Shown here one piece after another: positions 12,403-28,962 of a stretch of DNA of 64,000 nt. Positions within the stretch are counted from its first letter, which is position 1. The number at the start of each line of letters is the position of its first letter. The stretch is taken from the NCBI GenBank assembly GCA_011032825.1, contig JAADJZ010000014.1, forward strand, positions 682,001 through 746,000. Direction: 5' to 3'. A model generated the notes under the pieces. That model searched no databases. It was not told the origin of the DNA and worked only from the letters and a program-made list of their open reading frames with translations. The position numbers and the translations under genes were made by a program. This DNA is from Massariosphaeria phaeospora. Taxonomy: Eukaryota > Ascomycota > Dothideomycetes > Pleosporales.

Positions 12403-15185
12403 ATGGCTGCGCCCATTGTATACAACGACGTGGCCGAGGGCGCCGGCCTCAATGGCCAGCTTTTCGCCGGCAAGAAGTTCTGGGTTGCCCAGCGTGCACC
12501 CATGCGCACCCGCCTCTTGGAGCGCATCAAGAGCAATGGCGGCGAGGTGGTGATGCTGGAAAAGAAGGCGGATTACTTGATCGCAGACCACTTCAGACGA
12601 GATTGTCCGCCTGGCAGCATTTCGTACACGTTCATCGACGCATCCGTTGAGAACGGCGAGATCGAAGATGCAGAAAACCACATTGCGGGACCACCGGTGG
12701 GAACGGCGCGCGAAGTCGGCTCCCTCAGCAGACCCTCCAGACTGTTGCGCACGAAATATACGGCGGAAGAGGACCGGCTACTATACAAGTGGGTGCAGGA
12801 CCATGTGGCTCAGGGCGGTTCCTATGCCGGCAACGAGATCTACAAGCAGCTGGAGGCAAAGGTACGGTCTGCCAGTCGAAGTCGCTCTCGAAGCCCGCTA
12901 AAGCAATCTAGTACCCCAAGCACACATACCAATCGTGGCGCGATCACTATCTCAAGCAGCTGCACGGCCGTCCTCCCTCGGCTTTCAACATTCCTGACAA
13001 TGCGCCGCCATCGCCGCCCTCTGACCAGTCAGCCGAGCGGGTGCACCCAAAGCAGCCAGCACCCAAGCCAGAGAAGACAGCCGCACCAAGTCGCAGGCAG
13101 GAGGTACAACAGGGCGAGCCCTCGGGTGCTGAAGCTAGCGGAATGAGCAAAGCCAGCAAAAGCGACGAATGCTCTGCGGACGAGCTACGCGCTCAGTTCG
13201 GCCACGAAGATTTCGAGGAGCTGTACGCATATGCCAATGTGCTCCTCGATTGCCCTGCTCGCAAGTACATCAAGGCTTGGGAGGAGTATGCAGCAGACAA
13301 CAATCACACTGCGTCTCAGTGGAGGCAGTATTTTGAGAAAGTGGTGCTGCCACAGTGGAATCAAGATCCGCGCGAAAAGAGACAAGAGATCAAGAAAAAA
13401 ATGGACAAGAAGCATGACGAGAGCCAGAAAGGTAACTATGACGACGACGAGATGGTGGAGGTTGCAGAAGCGGGACCATCGCTGGGAGACGTTAAGCCCC
13501 CAACAAAAGAGACCGAAGTTCGTGTGAAGGGAGAATTCGAGAAACCGAGACGGCCGGTTTCACATCCCAAGCACATCGAGAAAAAGACCGAAGTGCAACT
13601 GGCCGCGGAGGTTGACGCCTCAGTGCTCCTGGCTCCACGGCCCGTCAGTACGAAGAAGGGAAAGGAAGCGCAAGTCGAAGAGGACGTTGGCGCGCCGGGA
13701 CCAGAAACCCCGAAGCCTACTCGCAAACCGGCAGAAACCCCGCAGGATGCATCTCGCGCTGAAGATCCGCTCGTCAAACAGCTTCTCAAGGAAAGGCGAG
13801 GTAAAGAGGACCAAGAAGCGTATTTGTTTTACGTGAAGGACAGAAAGCAAGCGTTGTGGGAAGACCAACCGGGTCTCGATCACAGTACGTATACTGTTAT
13901 CTAGGAAAGGTGCTTGTACTGACGTGGTCTAGAACAAATCCATAAAGTCTTGATGCCGGAATGGGACTCCCTTCCCGAGAAAGAAAAGACACGATACTTC
14001 AAACTGGAAGCTGCCGATAAAATCCGCTACGAGATAGAGATGGCGCCTCCGCCGTCAGAGGTACGATCATCATCAACTGTATATCAAACTCCAGGGAACA
14101 TCGCTGAACTATACACGAAGGCAATGAAGCGTCTAAGGGGAGAGCTTGATGAGTCCAAAGACGAGCCAAGTGAACCGTACCATTCACCTAAGAGGCGAAA
14201 ACGAGAGACTTCGCCTCCCACAGCTATTGCTGCACAGCAAATTGACATCCTTGGAACCCAAGAGGTGCCGCTTGAAATATCTTCGGGTGAGAGCTCATCC
14301 GAAGAAGACGAATCCCAGGAGGGGCCAGATAATGCGCAACTACATATACAGCAGTCAGCAGACCTCCTCGAACCTGGGGCCAATGAGCCCGAAGTCATGG
14401 ACTTAGTAGCGGATGAGTTGGACTCTGATCCTGACATGATTGCGAATCCTCAACTGCAACCCATCCACGGACCATTAGAATACGACGAACCGCCATCATC
14501 GCCCCATTCCCCCACTCCAAGAGCTCCCCGCCATCGAGCGCCCGCCTTCGATACCCAAGCTATCCTATCCTCCCCATCTCAATCACTTCCCCTTGCAGGT
14601 CTCTCCCGACCCTTCGTCTCCATCGAATTACCAGAGACGCAGCCAGATCCCTTTAACCCGGACGAGCGCTCGTCCCCAACCCCGCACCCCCACTCCGAAG
14701 CCTCCACCACCCACTCCATCCAAGAATTCCGCCGCTCCCTCAACTCGAACCTCGAAGAAGAATCCGACGAGGACTTCACCCTCACCGCGCTCCCCCGCCC
14801 CCTAGACCTCGCCTCATCCCCCAGCTCCACAACCTCGGGCGACCCCGACCCGCCCCTGCAAGCATTCGAAACCGCCGAGTACTACGAACTCGAGCATGAG
14901 CGGGGCTTCAGCGATGCTTGGATCCGCGCTGCGCTGCACCACACGAAATTCCGCCCGGATCTTGCGAGCGTGGTGCTAGATGCGTGGCTCGAGGGGAAAG
15001 CGCTGCCGAATATGCGTGGCGTGTGGAGTCGCGAGGACGATGTGGATCTGGATAGCGCGGATGCGAAGGTGCTGGAAAGGCTGGAGAGGAAGCATACGAA
15101 TGATGGGTGGGGGGGCACGGTGGAGAGGTGGAAGTATCTGGAGCAGTGTCGGAGGATGGGCATTGAGCCGCCGCCAGTGGTCTAA
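12403..15185 (+). CDS. RAP1: telomere protein RAP1 homologue
   Basis: Telomere-bound protein of the shelterin type that acts in telomere length control and silencing. Exons 12403-12861, 12912-13884 and 13933-15185 give 894 aa. A BRCT domain spans about residues 20-100 (FAGKKFWVAQRAP, NGGEVVMLEKKADYLIAD). A Rap1-type Myb domain follows at about 116-176 (RTKYTAEEDRLLYKWVQDH, then HTYQSWRDHYLKQLHG across the first splice). A second Myb-like helical block lies near 246-306 (HTASQWRQYFEKVVLPQW). An HMG-box-like block at about 453-515 crosses the second splice (EAYLFYVKDRKQALW, MPEWDSLPEKEKTRYFKLE). Acidic and proline-rich linkers follow. The Rap1 C-terminal protein-interaction domain ends the chain at about 788-894 (AEYYELEHERGFSDAWIRA). 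BRCT, Myb and RCT in this order are diagnostic. The extra modules are my inference from pattern. Confidence 0.88.
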
Positions 15186-18100
15186 TTTCAGGAGGAGGGT
15201 TGCCACGGTGTACTTGCTGCAACCGCAGCTTATGATGCTGCAATATGGCTTTTGAGGTGCGTTGGGGATATACCCTGGAGTTCTTGGGGGACAATGGCGT
15301 ACGTAGGGGCTTGCTTCACTTGGCGTCTTGTTGGTTATCATCTCGGTATGAGTGTAATAGATGAATCGTTTTTTGAGCTTTGTTCTGCGTGTTGTCGGGA
15401 CAGTGCATATATGAGAAGTGATAGATCTTCTAAGGCGGTCTTGCAGTGAGTATCGACGGTCGTGTTCTTGACGAGACATAGATGGCAATCCGATCCGCAA
15501 GCTGTTGCTAACTCTCTCCAGTACATGGACAGCTCCTGAAAATGAAAACTGGAGCGCCGACGGAAGGTGGTGCCGGGAGTGTGAAGATCGACCGTGCATG
15601 AGTACAATCGTGGGGTGGACATGACGCGTAGAGTCCCGGCCATATGGCCATGGGAATTTTACTACCAAGAGGACAATGCATTTCTGCAGGAGGGATTCTA
15701 TCTCTTCCTAAGATTAGGAAGCACTCATGTGCCGTGTAATTGTGTTAACCGAGAAATAGAAGACTACCTTACTTCGACTCCAATAGCTGTATGTGAACAA
15801 GCCCATTGGGCAGTGAAGATGGAGGAACAATAGAAGTTGATTCACACCCCCTAGGAGATTTCATTGCGATAAAGGTAGGCTCAAAGCGATCCTCATGGCA
15901 GCTTAAGAGTTCATAGTAACAGGTGAAAAGTCTCCCTTTATCTTTGCAAAGGCCCATGTATTCAGGGTACAAGGTAATGTCAAAAAGGGCTTGTAGAGGT
16001 AAGAGGGTACGGTTGCTGGGTGCGCATCGGTAACGAGTTATGCCAGAATGGTGTTTTCGCTGTTTTCGCAAAGAACCAGCGTAGATATGAGCATAGGACA
16101 AAAGCCTTGTGTCCGGACTGTCGTGTTAAGTACCGACTCCTAAGAGGCGTTCAGCCCATTTGATCTACCAAGATGGCGCCGTAGATCCCGGCGTCAAGAC
16201 TAGGTGGCGAACCTTATTCATACTGCAGGCATACATGCCAAACTCTCGGATCTGCATCTTTGCTCGTCGTGTTTTCGCCAAAGCTGTTAGGTATAGACAC
16301 GTAGCTGAAAGCCTCTAGGTCACTAATGCATGTTTGAGTATGTGTCACTTATCATGTTCAAGAGTAAGGGGAGAAACGAGCGGAAGACATGGCAACCAGC
16401 GATGTGACCTGCCTTGCACTGACGAGTTCCCGAGGCGCAGGTTCGGCAAAGTGTAGTCTTTTGTGTTCGTTACCTCTAGAGTCAACAAAACCCCATCCGT
16501 GTAGGCTTGCATTCGGTACAATAATGGGGAGCTGGGCGAGACGCCATCTAGCTGCAGAGGACGACAGATGAAGAAGTCAGGCGCTATGGTATTCCTTGCG
16601 GGTGACTAACGGCGGTGGGCCGTTGGAGAAAACCAACTGTGTGGGACGTCCCTTTTTGGTGTCACCCTAGCGCCTGGCAGTCGGGCTGAGAGCCGTAGCC
16701 GCGACGGTAGGGATGATGCTTGACATGTTACCTAATTTTCGAAGCATCGACTCCAGGACAGAGGCAAAGGAAGGTGCAATCTGATCATATTTCTTAGTTC
16801 GAGGACCGTGTCGCTACGGCATAAAGAACTATTGGCAGGTTTCGCCGTGGCCCGTTAGATGAAGTGGAAGATGTGGTTGAGGTTGTTGTGGAAGTACAGG
16901 CCTTGTTACATCATCCGTTTATCTCGTTTGATGTTGGCTGCTGTTGACAGGCTTCAGACTCGAAATGGTGTAACTGGGAGGCGCTGTGGCGAGCATGCGG
17001 CGTTTGCCCGGCGCGTTTCAGGTCAGGATAGGGCCTGAACAGTTCCTGCTGTGCGCCGTGGTCTGCAAAATGTGGAAACAAGCGTAGAAGGCCAAACGGT
17101 ATCAGAGCACAGAGCAGACTTAAGACAAGTCGCTTAACAGAAGAAGTTGCGGCCGTTGTGATCCGGCGTTTGACACGGGCGCCACGAGTCTTGTCGTAGC
17201 GATTTCACAGCGATGGAGAATGTCCAAAAAGAGCTTTGGAGGGAACCTGAACACCCGATAAGTGGTGGTCCGCTCTAGGTCGCCCTTTCCACCATTTCGC
17301 GAGGAGACATGAGAGGGGTAATCCTTCCAAGAGGAGAAGCTGATCCGTGTGGTAGCACAAGGTGCGGGACGAGATAGGATGTGGGGGAAGGAGGAATAGT
17401 AACAGGATCATGGACTGCACGAAGCGAGGGTGATAAGCACAAAAGAAAGGACTGGAGATAACCTGCCTCGTTCTCGAGACCGTGGCCGCGTCATGTATAC
17501 TACAAGGAGGAGGTGTAGCAGCTCCAGTGGGTGGGTGCGTGAATGGGTGGGAGTGACAGCGTCGGAAACTGCCATGGCTGTGTGCCGGCTTCCACACGTC
17601 GACGTCGACGTCGCGAGGACGGCGTGCCGAGTGCCGAGTGCCGAGTGCAGAGTGCAGAGTGCATCGACGGCGGCAGTCTGGAGAAGGTTCGTCGCTGCTG
17701 CAATTGCTGGCCGGCGGGTGGTGATGCGATGACCTCACGATGGCCCCGGCGAGTCGCGACTAGAGAGTCGAGAGGACGGGAAGAAGGCGCGCCCCAGCTG
17801 TTGGCGCTAAACCCCCCTCTCCGTCCAGACAGCGCCCGAGAGCCAATCGCGTACTTAGTCAGGCCTGTAATGTACGCTGCTCTAGCTACATCCAGCTTAG
17901 ATGCTGTGCCCAGTAGCGAGGTAAAGACAGCAGAGGTAGACAGGAGGAGAGAAACTCGCCTAGCACAAGCCCGATTCCAGAGTATCTTACAGAGACAGCG
18001 TAGCCGGGAAGCAAGAGCCCTAGTCGAGTGCGCTCTTCTGTTCTTATGATAGTCGTAGTCATGCTGCCTGGATCGGTAGTAGATAGACACAGGCACGGCC

Positions 18101-18417
18101 AGGTAGCGTAGCTGGTGGGCTGCTACCGCTGCGGTAGAGGGGCAGAGAGCTCCGGCGGCGCTGACGACGCCGGCGCGACAGGGCACATCGCTGCATCGAA
18201 ACGGGAGCTGGGGCACCGACTAGAATTGGCAACGCTGGCGGGCTGCGTTGGAACGGCGTTTCCATCCATACGAAAGCCTCCTGTCCTGCCTGCCGGCTGG
18301 GAGCGCCTGTGACTCTGCATACTCTTCCGCCGTCGCTTGTGCCCTTCCACAGCGCATCCGAGACCATAGCAGCACCGTTAATTGCCGTGTAACGCCCACT
18401 CCGGTGCCTCGCGCGCA
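15186..18417. other. 3.2 kb gene-free stretch upstream of the PAK kinase
   Basis: This is the largest interval with no supportable gene. Open frames here are short or start at GTG or TTG (for example 17500-18216 minus) and show no domain. The right part is GC-rich, ends in the kinase start codon and carries a 7-bp tandem repeat at 17624-17662. It may hold a long promoter and 5' UTR for the kinase, or an unrecognised non-coding RNA. No tRNA-like cloverleaf was found by eye. Confidence 0.5.
17624..17662. repeat. 7-bp tandem repeat (GTGCCGA/GTGCAGA)
   Basis: Three copies of GTGCCGA followed by two of GTGCAGA and a partial GTGC, all perfect in register. It sits about 750 bp upstream of the PAK kinase ATG. 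A short GACGTC repeat precedes it at about 17599-17612. Confidence 0.85.
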
Positions 18418-21298
<2,881 letters not shown>

Positions 21299-22631
21299 AG
21301 AGTGCCAAAAGTGTACTCAGGACAACTTATCCTCAACGATAGATTCGGTCGCGACGCGGATCAGTGGTAACGAACCTTCGAACATGAGCACATGCTCATA
21401 TGCCGAGTGGTATGACGAGAAGGAGGAGCTGTAGAACGCCATGATTGGCAGTAGACGGCATAGCGGATTCACGCAATTCTAAGGTCTCTCACAGCACAGA
21501 GGACGGACGGATACGGTACCTGGCGACGCCCACAATGACATTTCTCGCACTCCGGGGTTCTTTGGAAAAGTCTTGGGTTTACTTTCCATGGCTATACCTT
21601 TCATATTACAGGATTATCTGCTTCACCACATAGGGGCCTGGACGACGGCTTTTCACTACACGGTCATCTGTTTACTCAAACGCTTCCGAGCAGGCGGCAA
21701 ACATCTTCTCATATACGGACTCTACCGGACGGCACAGGAGCGAATCACCATGCGAGGTTCGCGCAATTTGTTCATTTCTATACAGCCGGCCGGCTATTAA
21801 TTCCCTGGACAGCAGCAATCCACCACCACTGGAGCTTGCACCAAACATTTGCGTTGTATAATTGGGGGTTTCATTCTCTCGAGGGGTGTCGGGTTCTTGT
21901 AATCTCATTGGCTCCATGAGATGGTGAAAGACACACTGGGCGCTTTTTTCGAACATTTCTACTTTAGTGTCTATATTTAGAAGGGGGCAGAGATTTTTGT
22001 TTACGATATGTATGGGTCGAGAGGTCGAGTTAAGTTGAGTTGAGTTGGTCATGAGCGCCCAAGCCAAGCAGACAATTCGAATTCGAGTCCGGCGATACAA
22101 AACTGGCTGTTTATTTGAACTGTCTTTGTCTTTGTCTTTATGCTTTTACTTTTGCACCCCTGCACGCACCCCGGCGCGCAGCAGTCGTGTTAGAGTGCTC
22201 CTTGGGTGAGGGCGCGAAGGGCGATTCTGAATTGGTTGGAATTGCGGCACTAGCGAAGCACGGGGGTGGGGTCGTCGTTTACGCAGTTGGCATTGTTGGG
22301 AAGTTGGTGTGGCCCTGTACTCGCCTCACGGAAACGCTAGGTTTTTGTGCACACACACACATATATACACACATGAACTTCTCGTGATCTTCCTTTTATG
22401 TTGGTCCTTCCATTGTTTCTATTTAGTAACTAACCCGAGAGAACCTAAGTTGGTAATTGATATGATTCTAACTACGTAGGAGAACGAGCTAATTATACAT
22501 AAGAGGAAGCTGGGGAAAATCAACAGCGCGAAGGTCAGAGTAAAACAAAATAATAACAAAACACGGAGAAAGAAGAGACAGAAAAAGAGAGAGAAAGAGA
22601 GAGGAAAGCACTCAGACCAAGCGATTCAATC
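21299..22631. other. convergent intergenic region with simple repeats
   Basis: These 1.3 kb lie between the PAK kinase stop (plus) and the stop of the secreted-protein gene (minus). They contain a GAGTT-type microsatellite near 22025-22050, a CA/TA dinucleotide tract near 22350-22372, and a purine-rich tract near 22560-22612. A 142-codon open frame on the minus strand (21672-22100) starts at TTG and has no recognisable domain. No gene could be supported. Confidence 0.5.
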
Positions 22632-24323
22632 TTAAGTCTCCTCGTCGCAAGGGTCCTCAGCTCGCGCTACGTAACCGTAGGTTTGCGGATCATATATCAT
22701 GACCCCATGAGAAGCCAAGTACGACAACTGCCCTTTAAACTCATTCCAGTTGTTCGGCAAAGGCACATACTTCTCCTGCCAAGGACGCTCCTTGGCCAAT
22801 ATGGCTTTGAAGTCATTCCAATTAGCTGGGATATTGTTCATCCAAGGGCGTTCGTTCGCCAACGTAAGCCCGTGACGAGCAAGCCAAGCGAAGTCGAGAA
22901 GCTGGGCTAGCTAGTGTTAGTACCTTACAGTCAGATTAGGGGAAAATATGGTTACATACCGTAGCTATCTGCGTTGATGATTGCTGTTTCAAATGGAAGG
23001 GTCTTCACATTTTGAAATAGGTATGATTTTCCTGCAGGGATGTCCCCGATGCCATCTGGGGCGTTTGGGTCGTCTATGAAGGTACCGGGCTTTCTCGGAT
23101 CTTCTATGGGAATTCGTGGCTGAGCTTGGTGCACCCACTGGTATGGAATGTCAGCAACATGTATCGCTTTCCCTGGGGTATCAGCTGTCATTACCTCATG
23201 CCCTAAGGTACGAGCGGGATTGAAGTTCCACCACTGTACGTTCTCCCACATGAAGCGCTGTGGGTTTGAAAAATCAAAGTCGTTCTTGAGTACCGGAACC
23301 TTAGGATCATTTTGTTTTTTCTTAAAAGTGAAGTTGCAGATCTGGGGGTTTCGACATGCAGATTAGTTTAGCTTCTACGAATGCATACCAGAGCAACTTA
23401 CGGTGGAGGCTGTACGACCTTCCAGCTGGTCGGAATGAGGGGAATCCGCCGGGGCAGGAGGGTAATTGAACATATTCTGTAATCAGGGGTAAGTACTCGT
23501 ACGCCTGCTTTGCGACGGCCAAAAACCATGAGATGGTCTCAACTTACCGAAAATCCGCTAACTCCGGACTCGCACAATTTCTTGGGATTTTGACCTATGT
23601 ACTGATAACTGAGCCCGTGTGTCAACATTGAGTATCCAAGATCGTCATGGAAGTATAGGACTCACTTTAGGATATCGGTCCAATCATCCGGATGGTATGG
23701 CCACTTTCCCTCACTCCTCTTCTCTATAGAGTGGCCGTTGTGAGCGGCTCGCTTCGTGCCACCACCTACAGGAGGTTGCGGACGCCGGCGTCGTCTGAAC
23801 CGAGCCGCGCTGTTGATGTGTTCGTTAGGGTCTTTCGTATCCTTTTCGGTAACTAGACATGTGGTGGTCAGCTCATGTGTTTAGCAACACTGTCGGAATC
23901 CACGTACTTGTAGGATCGCCGCAGAAGGTTCGATGCTTCGCTGAGATGATGGCTTCGAATCTGGATTGAGTTCCTTTGACGACTTCAACCCATTTGTCGA
24001 TTGCCATCAACGGTTCTTAATGTGTAGTGTCAGTGATAAAGTCGCTTGGGGATGCAGAGTGCTGACTAACTTTTGATTTGCTTCCAGCGCGGATCAGAAC
24101 GTCTGATTTTGAAAGTGAAGAACACCTCTCTTTCAAAGTCGTAGTCCCCGGGATCGTCAAGGCGTTTGATAACGTCTTTGATGTTTTCCAAAGCTAGGTC
24201 CTTCCACCACTTCCAGTCTGCTTGTGCCTCGCAAGATTCGTCAATGTAAAGTTTTTCCGCCGCCAGTACAGTGAGAAGCAGGGTGAAGAAAGCTGCAAGC
24301 GCGGTGGCTGAAAGGGAAACCAT
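22632..24323 (-). CDS. secreted protein of unknown function, seven exons
   Basis: Not recognised. Exons 24323-24071, 24015-23908, 23852-23666, 23608-23548, 23476-23402, 23341-22960 and 22906-22632 join in one frame to 446 aa. The start MVSLSATALAAFFTLLLTVLA is a clear signal peptide. An earlier in-frame ATG at 24383 would put 20 polar residues in front of it, so I prefer 24323. The mature part has a basic stretch (RFRRRRRPQPP) and two Lys-Arg sites (GGGTKR, SIEKRSEG) that look like Kex2 cleavage sites. It then has several Trp/Asn/Pro-rich blocks and few cysteines (CESGVSG, TICNFTF). Near the C-terminus is an internal duplication: NERPWMNNIPANWNDFKAI and KERPWQEKYVPLPNNWNEF. No catalytic motif such as HExxH is seen. 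The gene probably encodes an extracellular or wall-associated protein of a lineage-restricted family. Confidence 0.75.
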
Positions 24324-24700
24324 CTTGCGCGCAACGGAGCTGGTGCTGGCGGAAAATGCAGGCCATTTGGAGCATTTATACATACCAAATCTCTCGAATG
24401 TTACATCATTTTGCCGTTATCTATCATGAATCTTTAGCTCTCAAGCCGCGATAGGTAACATCCAACAGCACCCAACAGCTGAACGAGAAGGGTTCCGCGA
24501 GCTTATTGCAACGATCCCCATTTTTGGAGCACCCAACAGTCAACGGAGAAAAACGACTAACAAACTTTATTCCCGATTCACAGTAGTGAGTGGGCAAACG
24601 AAGGTACACCAGGATTGGAGGATGTTGCTGCTTCCATATAAGTATAGTGCAGGAGATACCGGCAATAGATAATGGGGCGTATATAAGATTCCTAATGTTG

Positions 24701-24744
24701 TGGATGGGTTAGACGCAACAAATGGATGGGCTAGATGTAACACG
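24701..24744. repeat. 22-bp direct repeat, two copies
   Basis: TGGATGGGTTAGACGCAACA at 24701 recurs as TGGATGGGCTAGATGTAACA at 24723, with three differences. All three are C/T transitions. The pair lies directly left of the inverted-repeat element. Confidence 0.8.
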
Positions 24745-24753
24745 CCGCATGTA

Positions 24754-25106
24754 CAGTCGCCCCCCTGCTCGGGTGTATAGTGCAGCCACCTGGCTGGGGG
24801 GTGGCAGGGGGTGTAGCCAATCTATCAATTACCCTCAAGCCTCTGTATAGTGGGTAAGGCTAAGAGAGACCCTCTAGAGGTCTGTGAGCGTTGTGGAGGG
24901 CCCGTAAGGATGTAAACAGCACTAAAATGTAGCCTATAAGAGCATCCTAACAGTGTATAGAGGCAGAAAGTAGTCTATAAGAGGTAGATTGGCCACTCAG
25001 CATGTGCGGATTGTGAGAAGCGGGACCCCCCCTATTGATCTCCCTTGACCCCCCTCAATCCCCTGCCAGGTGGCTGCACTATGCACCCGAGCAGAGGGGG
25101 CGACTG
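24754..25106. mobile_element. MITE-like element with 41/42-bp terminal inverted repeats
   Basis: The left end 24754-24794 begins CAGTCGCCCCCCTGCTCGGG. The reverse complement of the right end 25065-25106 begins CAGTCGCCCCCTCTGCTCGG. The two ends pair over 41/42 bases with one inserted base and about one substitution, through AGTGCAGCCACCTGGC at the inner end. The core of about 270 bp has no open frame of note, so the element would be non-autonomous. I could not see a convincing target-site duplication next to the outer CAG, so the exact boundaries and the transposase superfamily are open. Confidence 0.7.
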
Positions 25107-25921
25107 GTGCGAGAGGTGTTAGCAAAACGGCGTCGGGGGATGGGATGGGCACCGTGGGTCATGTACGTCCATAGTAGGCGAAGCTCGACAAGGATAACTA
25201 GACAGGACCCCGTGTTGGACCATCCGTCCCACCAGCTCCCTCGGGCGAATTCCAGGTTCTTGTGTGATGATGCATGGGCACACACTTCCCAACATGGTCT
25301 TGTGTTTGTCGCGTGGATCCTGGTTCATGACACGGTAGACGGTCAGGGAGCTGAGTAGACACTGGTTATTGGGATCATCTCGATGAAGTCATAGTTGTCT
25401 GGCTTGTACGTTTCTTGACCTGGTTCTTGGAATCAAACGGGCGCTCCCGGGAGGCAGTTGTTGGCGCTTCTCGTGACCTGGTTTCTGAGTGGGGTAGGAT
25501 AGGCTTTCCAAGGTTGGCTCTTTGCGTGAAGATTATGCCAGCGCCCTGTCCAAGAGGCGAGAGGAGCACAAAGGTTTGAAGCGATTCCATGAGCCCGTGC
25601 GCTATTTAGTAGAACCAACCCACTAGGACAGAATCTGGGCGACAGGTGGTGAAGACCTTGGCATCGTAAGTCGTCTCCGGTGCCAAGCTAGTTGCGGGGT
25701 GGGGGAGCGGGCGCAGTCGGACAGCTCTACCGTAACGACAGCAGATTGCGTAACCTTCAGCAACCACACCACACAGCCTACGCCACACAGCCTACGACAG
25801 ACGGCGCAGTCCCCCTTGATATCCGCCCTCTCCACCCTCGATACTTCGTTTGCGCAACAACAACAACCTCCACCACCCCGCCCGGCACTACCACTCCGCT
25901 CGCGGATTCTAGGCAGACGAC

Positions 25922-28046
<2,125 letters not shown>

Positions 28047-28962
28047 ACTGGACTGGAAACTATCATTGACCACTGTGTATGTATGATCAGAAGGTGCGTT
28101 TGGCTATCGAGGACAGCCTTTTCTCTGTGGCGGAATATACCATGTCCAGTCTGTGTTTCTGAGCGTCACGGAGTAGTGTAGGTATGTCAAATTACATGTG
28201 AAAAGGCAAAGGAAACTCGTACTCGTATTCTTATGGTCTGGGATATTTTGCTTCTCTGTGAATGTTTTTATACAATTTGTTGTTGCCGCATCCTCTTGGC
28301 AGTGTATGAAATTGCGGAGCTTTCCAGGAGGATGGGAGGATGGGTTTATCTTTAAAAAGTCTGGAGTGTCTGCTACACTGCGTGATGTCATGACGGTATG
28401 TCGTCCCGTTTGTAGATTTAGTTCACATACTGTGCGGTTGTTTCTGAAGGGCAAGGGGATAGAAGGGCAGGTACACCTTACTAGCTTTCCCAACCTCCCT
28501 ATCGTAAATCAACGTTTGACAAGGTCAGTCATCGCCGACTAGGTGCAAGCCTTACATGACCTTCTGCACAATGCACAATGTTGTAGGGAGGCTGTGTTCC
28601 TTTGTTTTCGTGAAGCCTATGGCCTATGTCCGGCACAATGGCATTATCTTATTTTTTTTGTTCGGACAAAGAGAGAGCGGAGCGAAAGGATCGTTCAGGG
28701 AATCACCCTTTCGCGGCTGATCTTGACATAGCTCTTCCTATTTGCACTTCTATTTTTCTCTCGATACCACCCTCGTTACGATACTTCAGACACTACGATA
28801 TTTCCTTGCACGTACTAGTAGCAATATACCACGATCATATCTACACCTCACTTCCGAGACAAGAGAAGATTGCTCACTCACCACCAGTCACCAACGACTA
28901 GTAACTCTACATCATCACAATCACCAACTCCACTCTTCATACACACATACAACGCACTCAAA
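28047..28962. other. intergenic: HSE1 3' region and secreted-protein promoter
   Basis: These 916 bp lie between two plus-strand genes. The last 200 bases are pyrimidine-rich and end in a CA-rich leader before the ATG, as is common in front of well-expressed fungal genes. A 114-codon open frame at 28198-28542 starts at GTG and was not accepted. Confidence 0.5.

Larger units (their letters stand above)
24324..25921. other. intergenic between secreted-protein gene and HSE1, carrying an inverted-repeat element
   Basis: These 1.6 kb separate two divergent genes. They hold the 353-bp inverted-repeat element at 24754-25106 and a two-copy 22-bp direct repeat just left of it (24701-24744). The remaining sequence should include both promoters. 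Open frames here are short and unconvincing. Confidence 0.6.

Noticed and set aside
17500..18216. 238-codon minus-strand frame upstream of the PAK kinase
   Set aside because: It starts at GTG, is rich in Arg and Ser from the repeat and GC bias, and shows no domain.
21672..22100. 142-codon minus-strand frame downstream of the PAK kinase
   Set aside because: It starts at TTG, has no recognisable motif, and lies in the 3' region of two convergent genes.
28198..28542. 114-codon plus-strand frame with a hydrophobic N-terminus
   Set aside because: It starts at GTG, and the apparent signal peptide comes from T-rich sequence; no family match.
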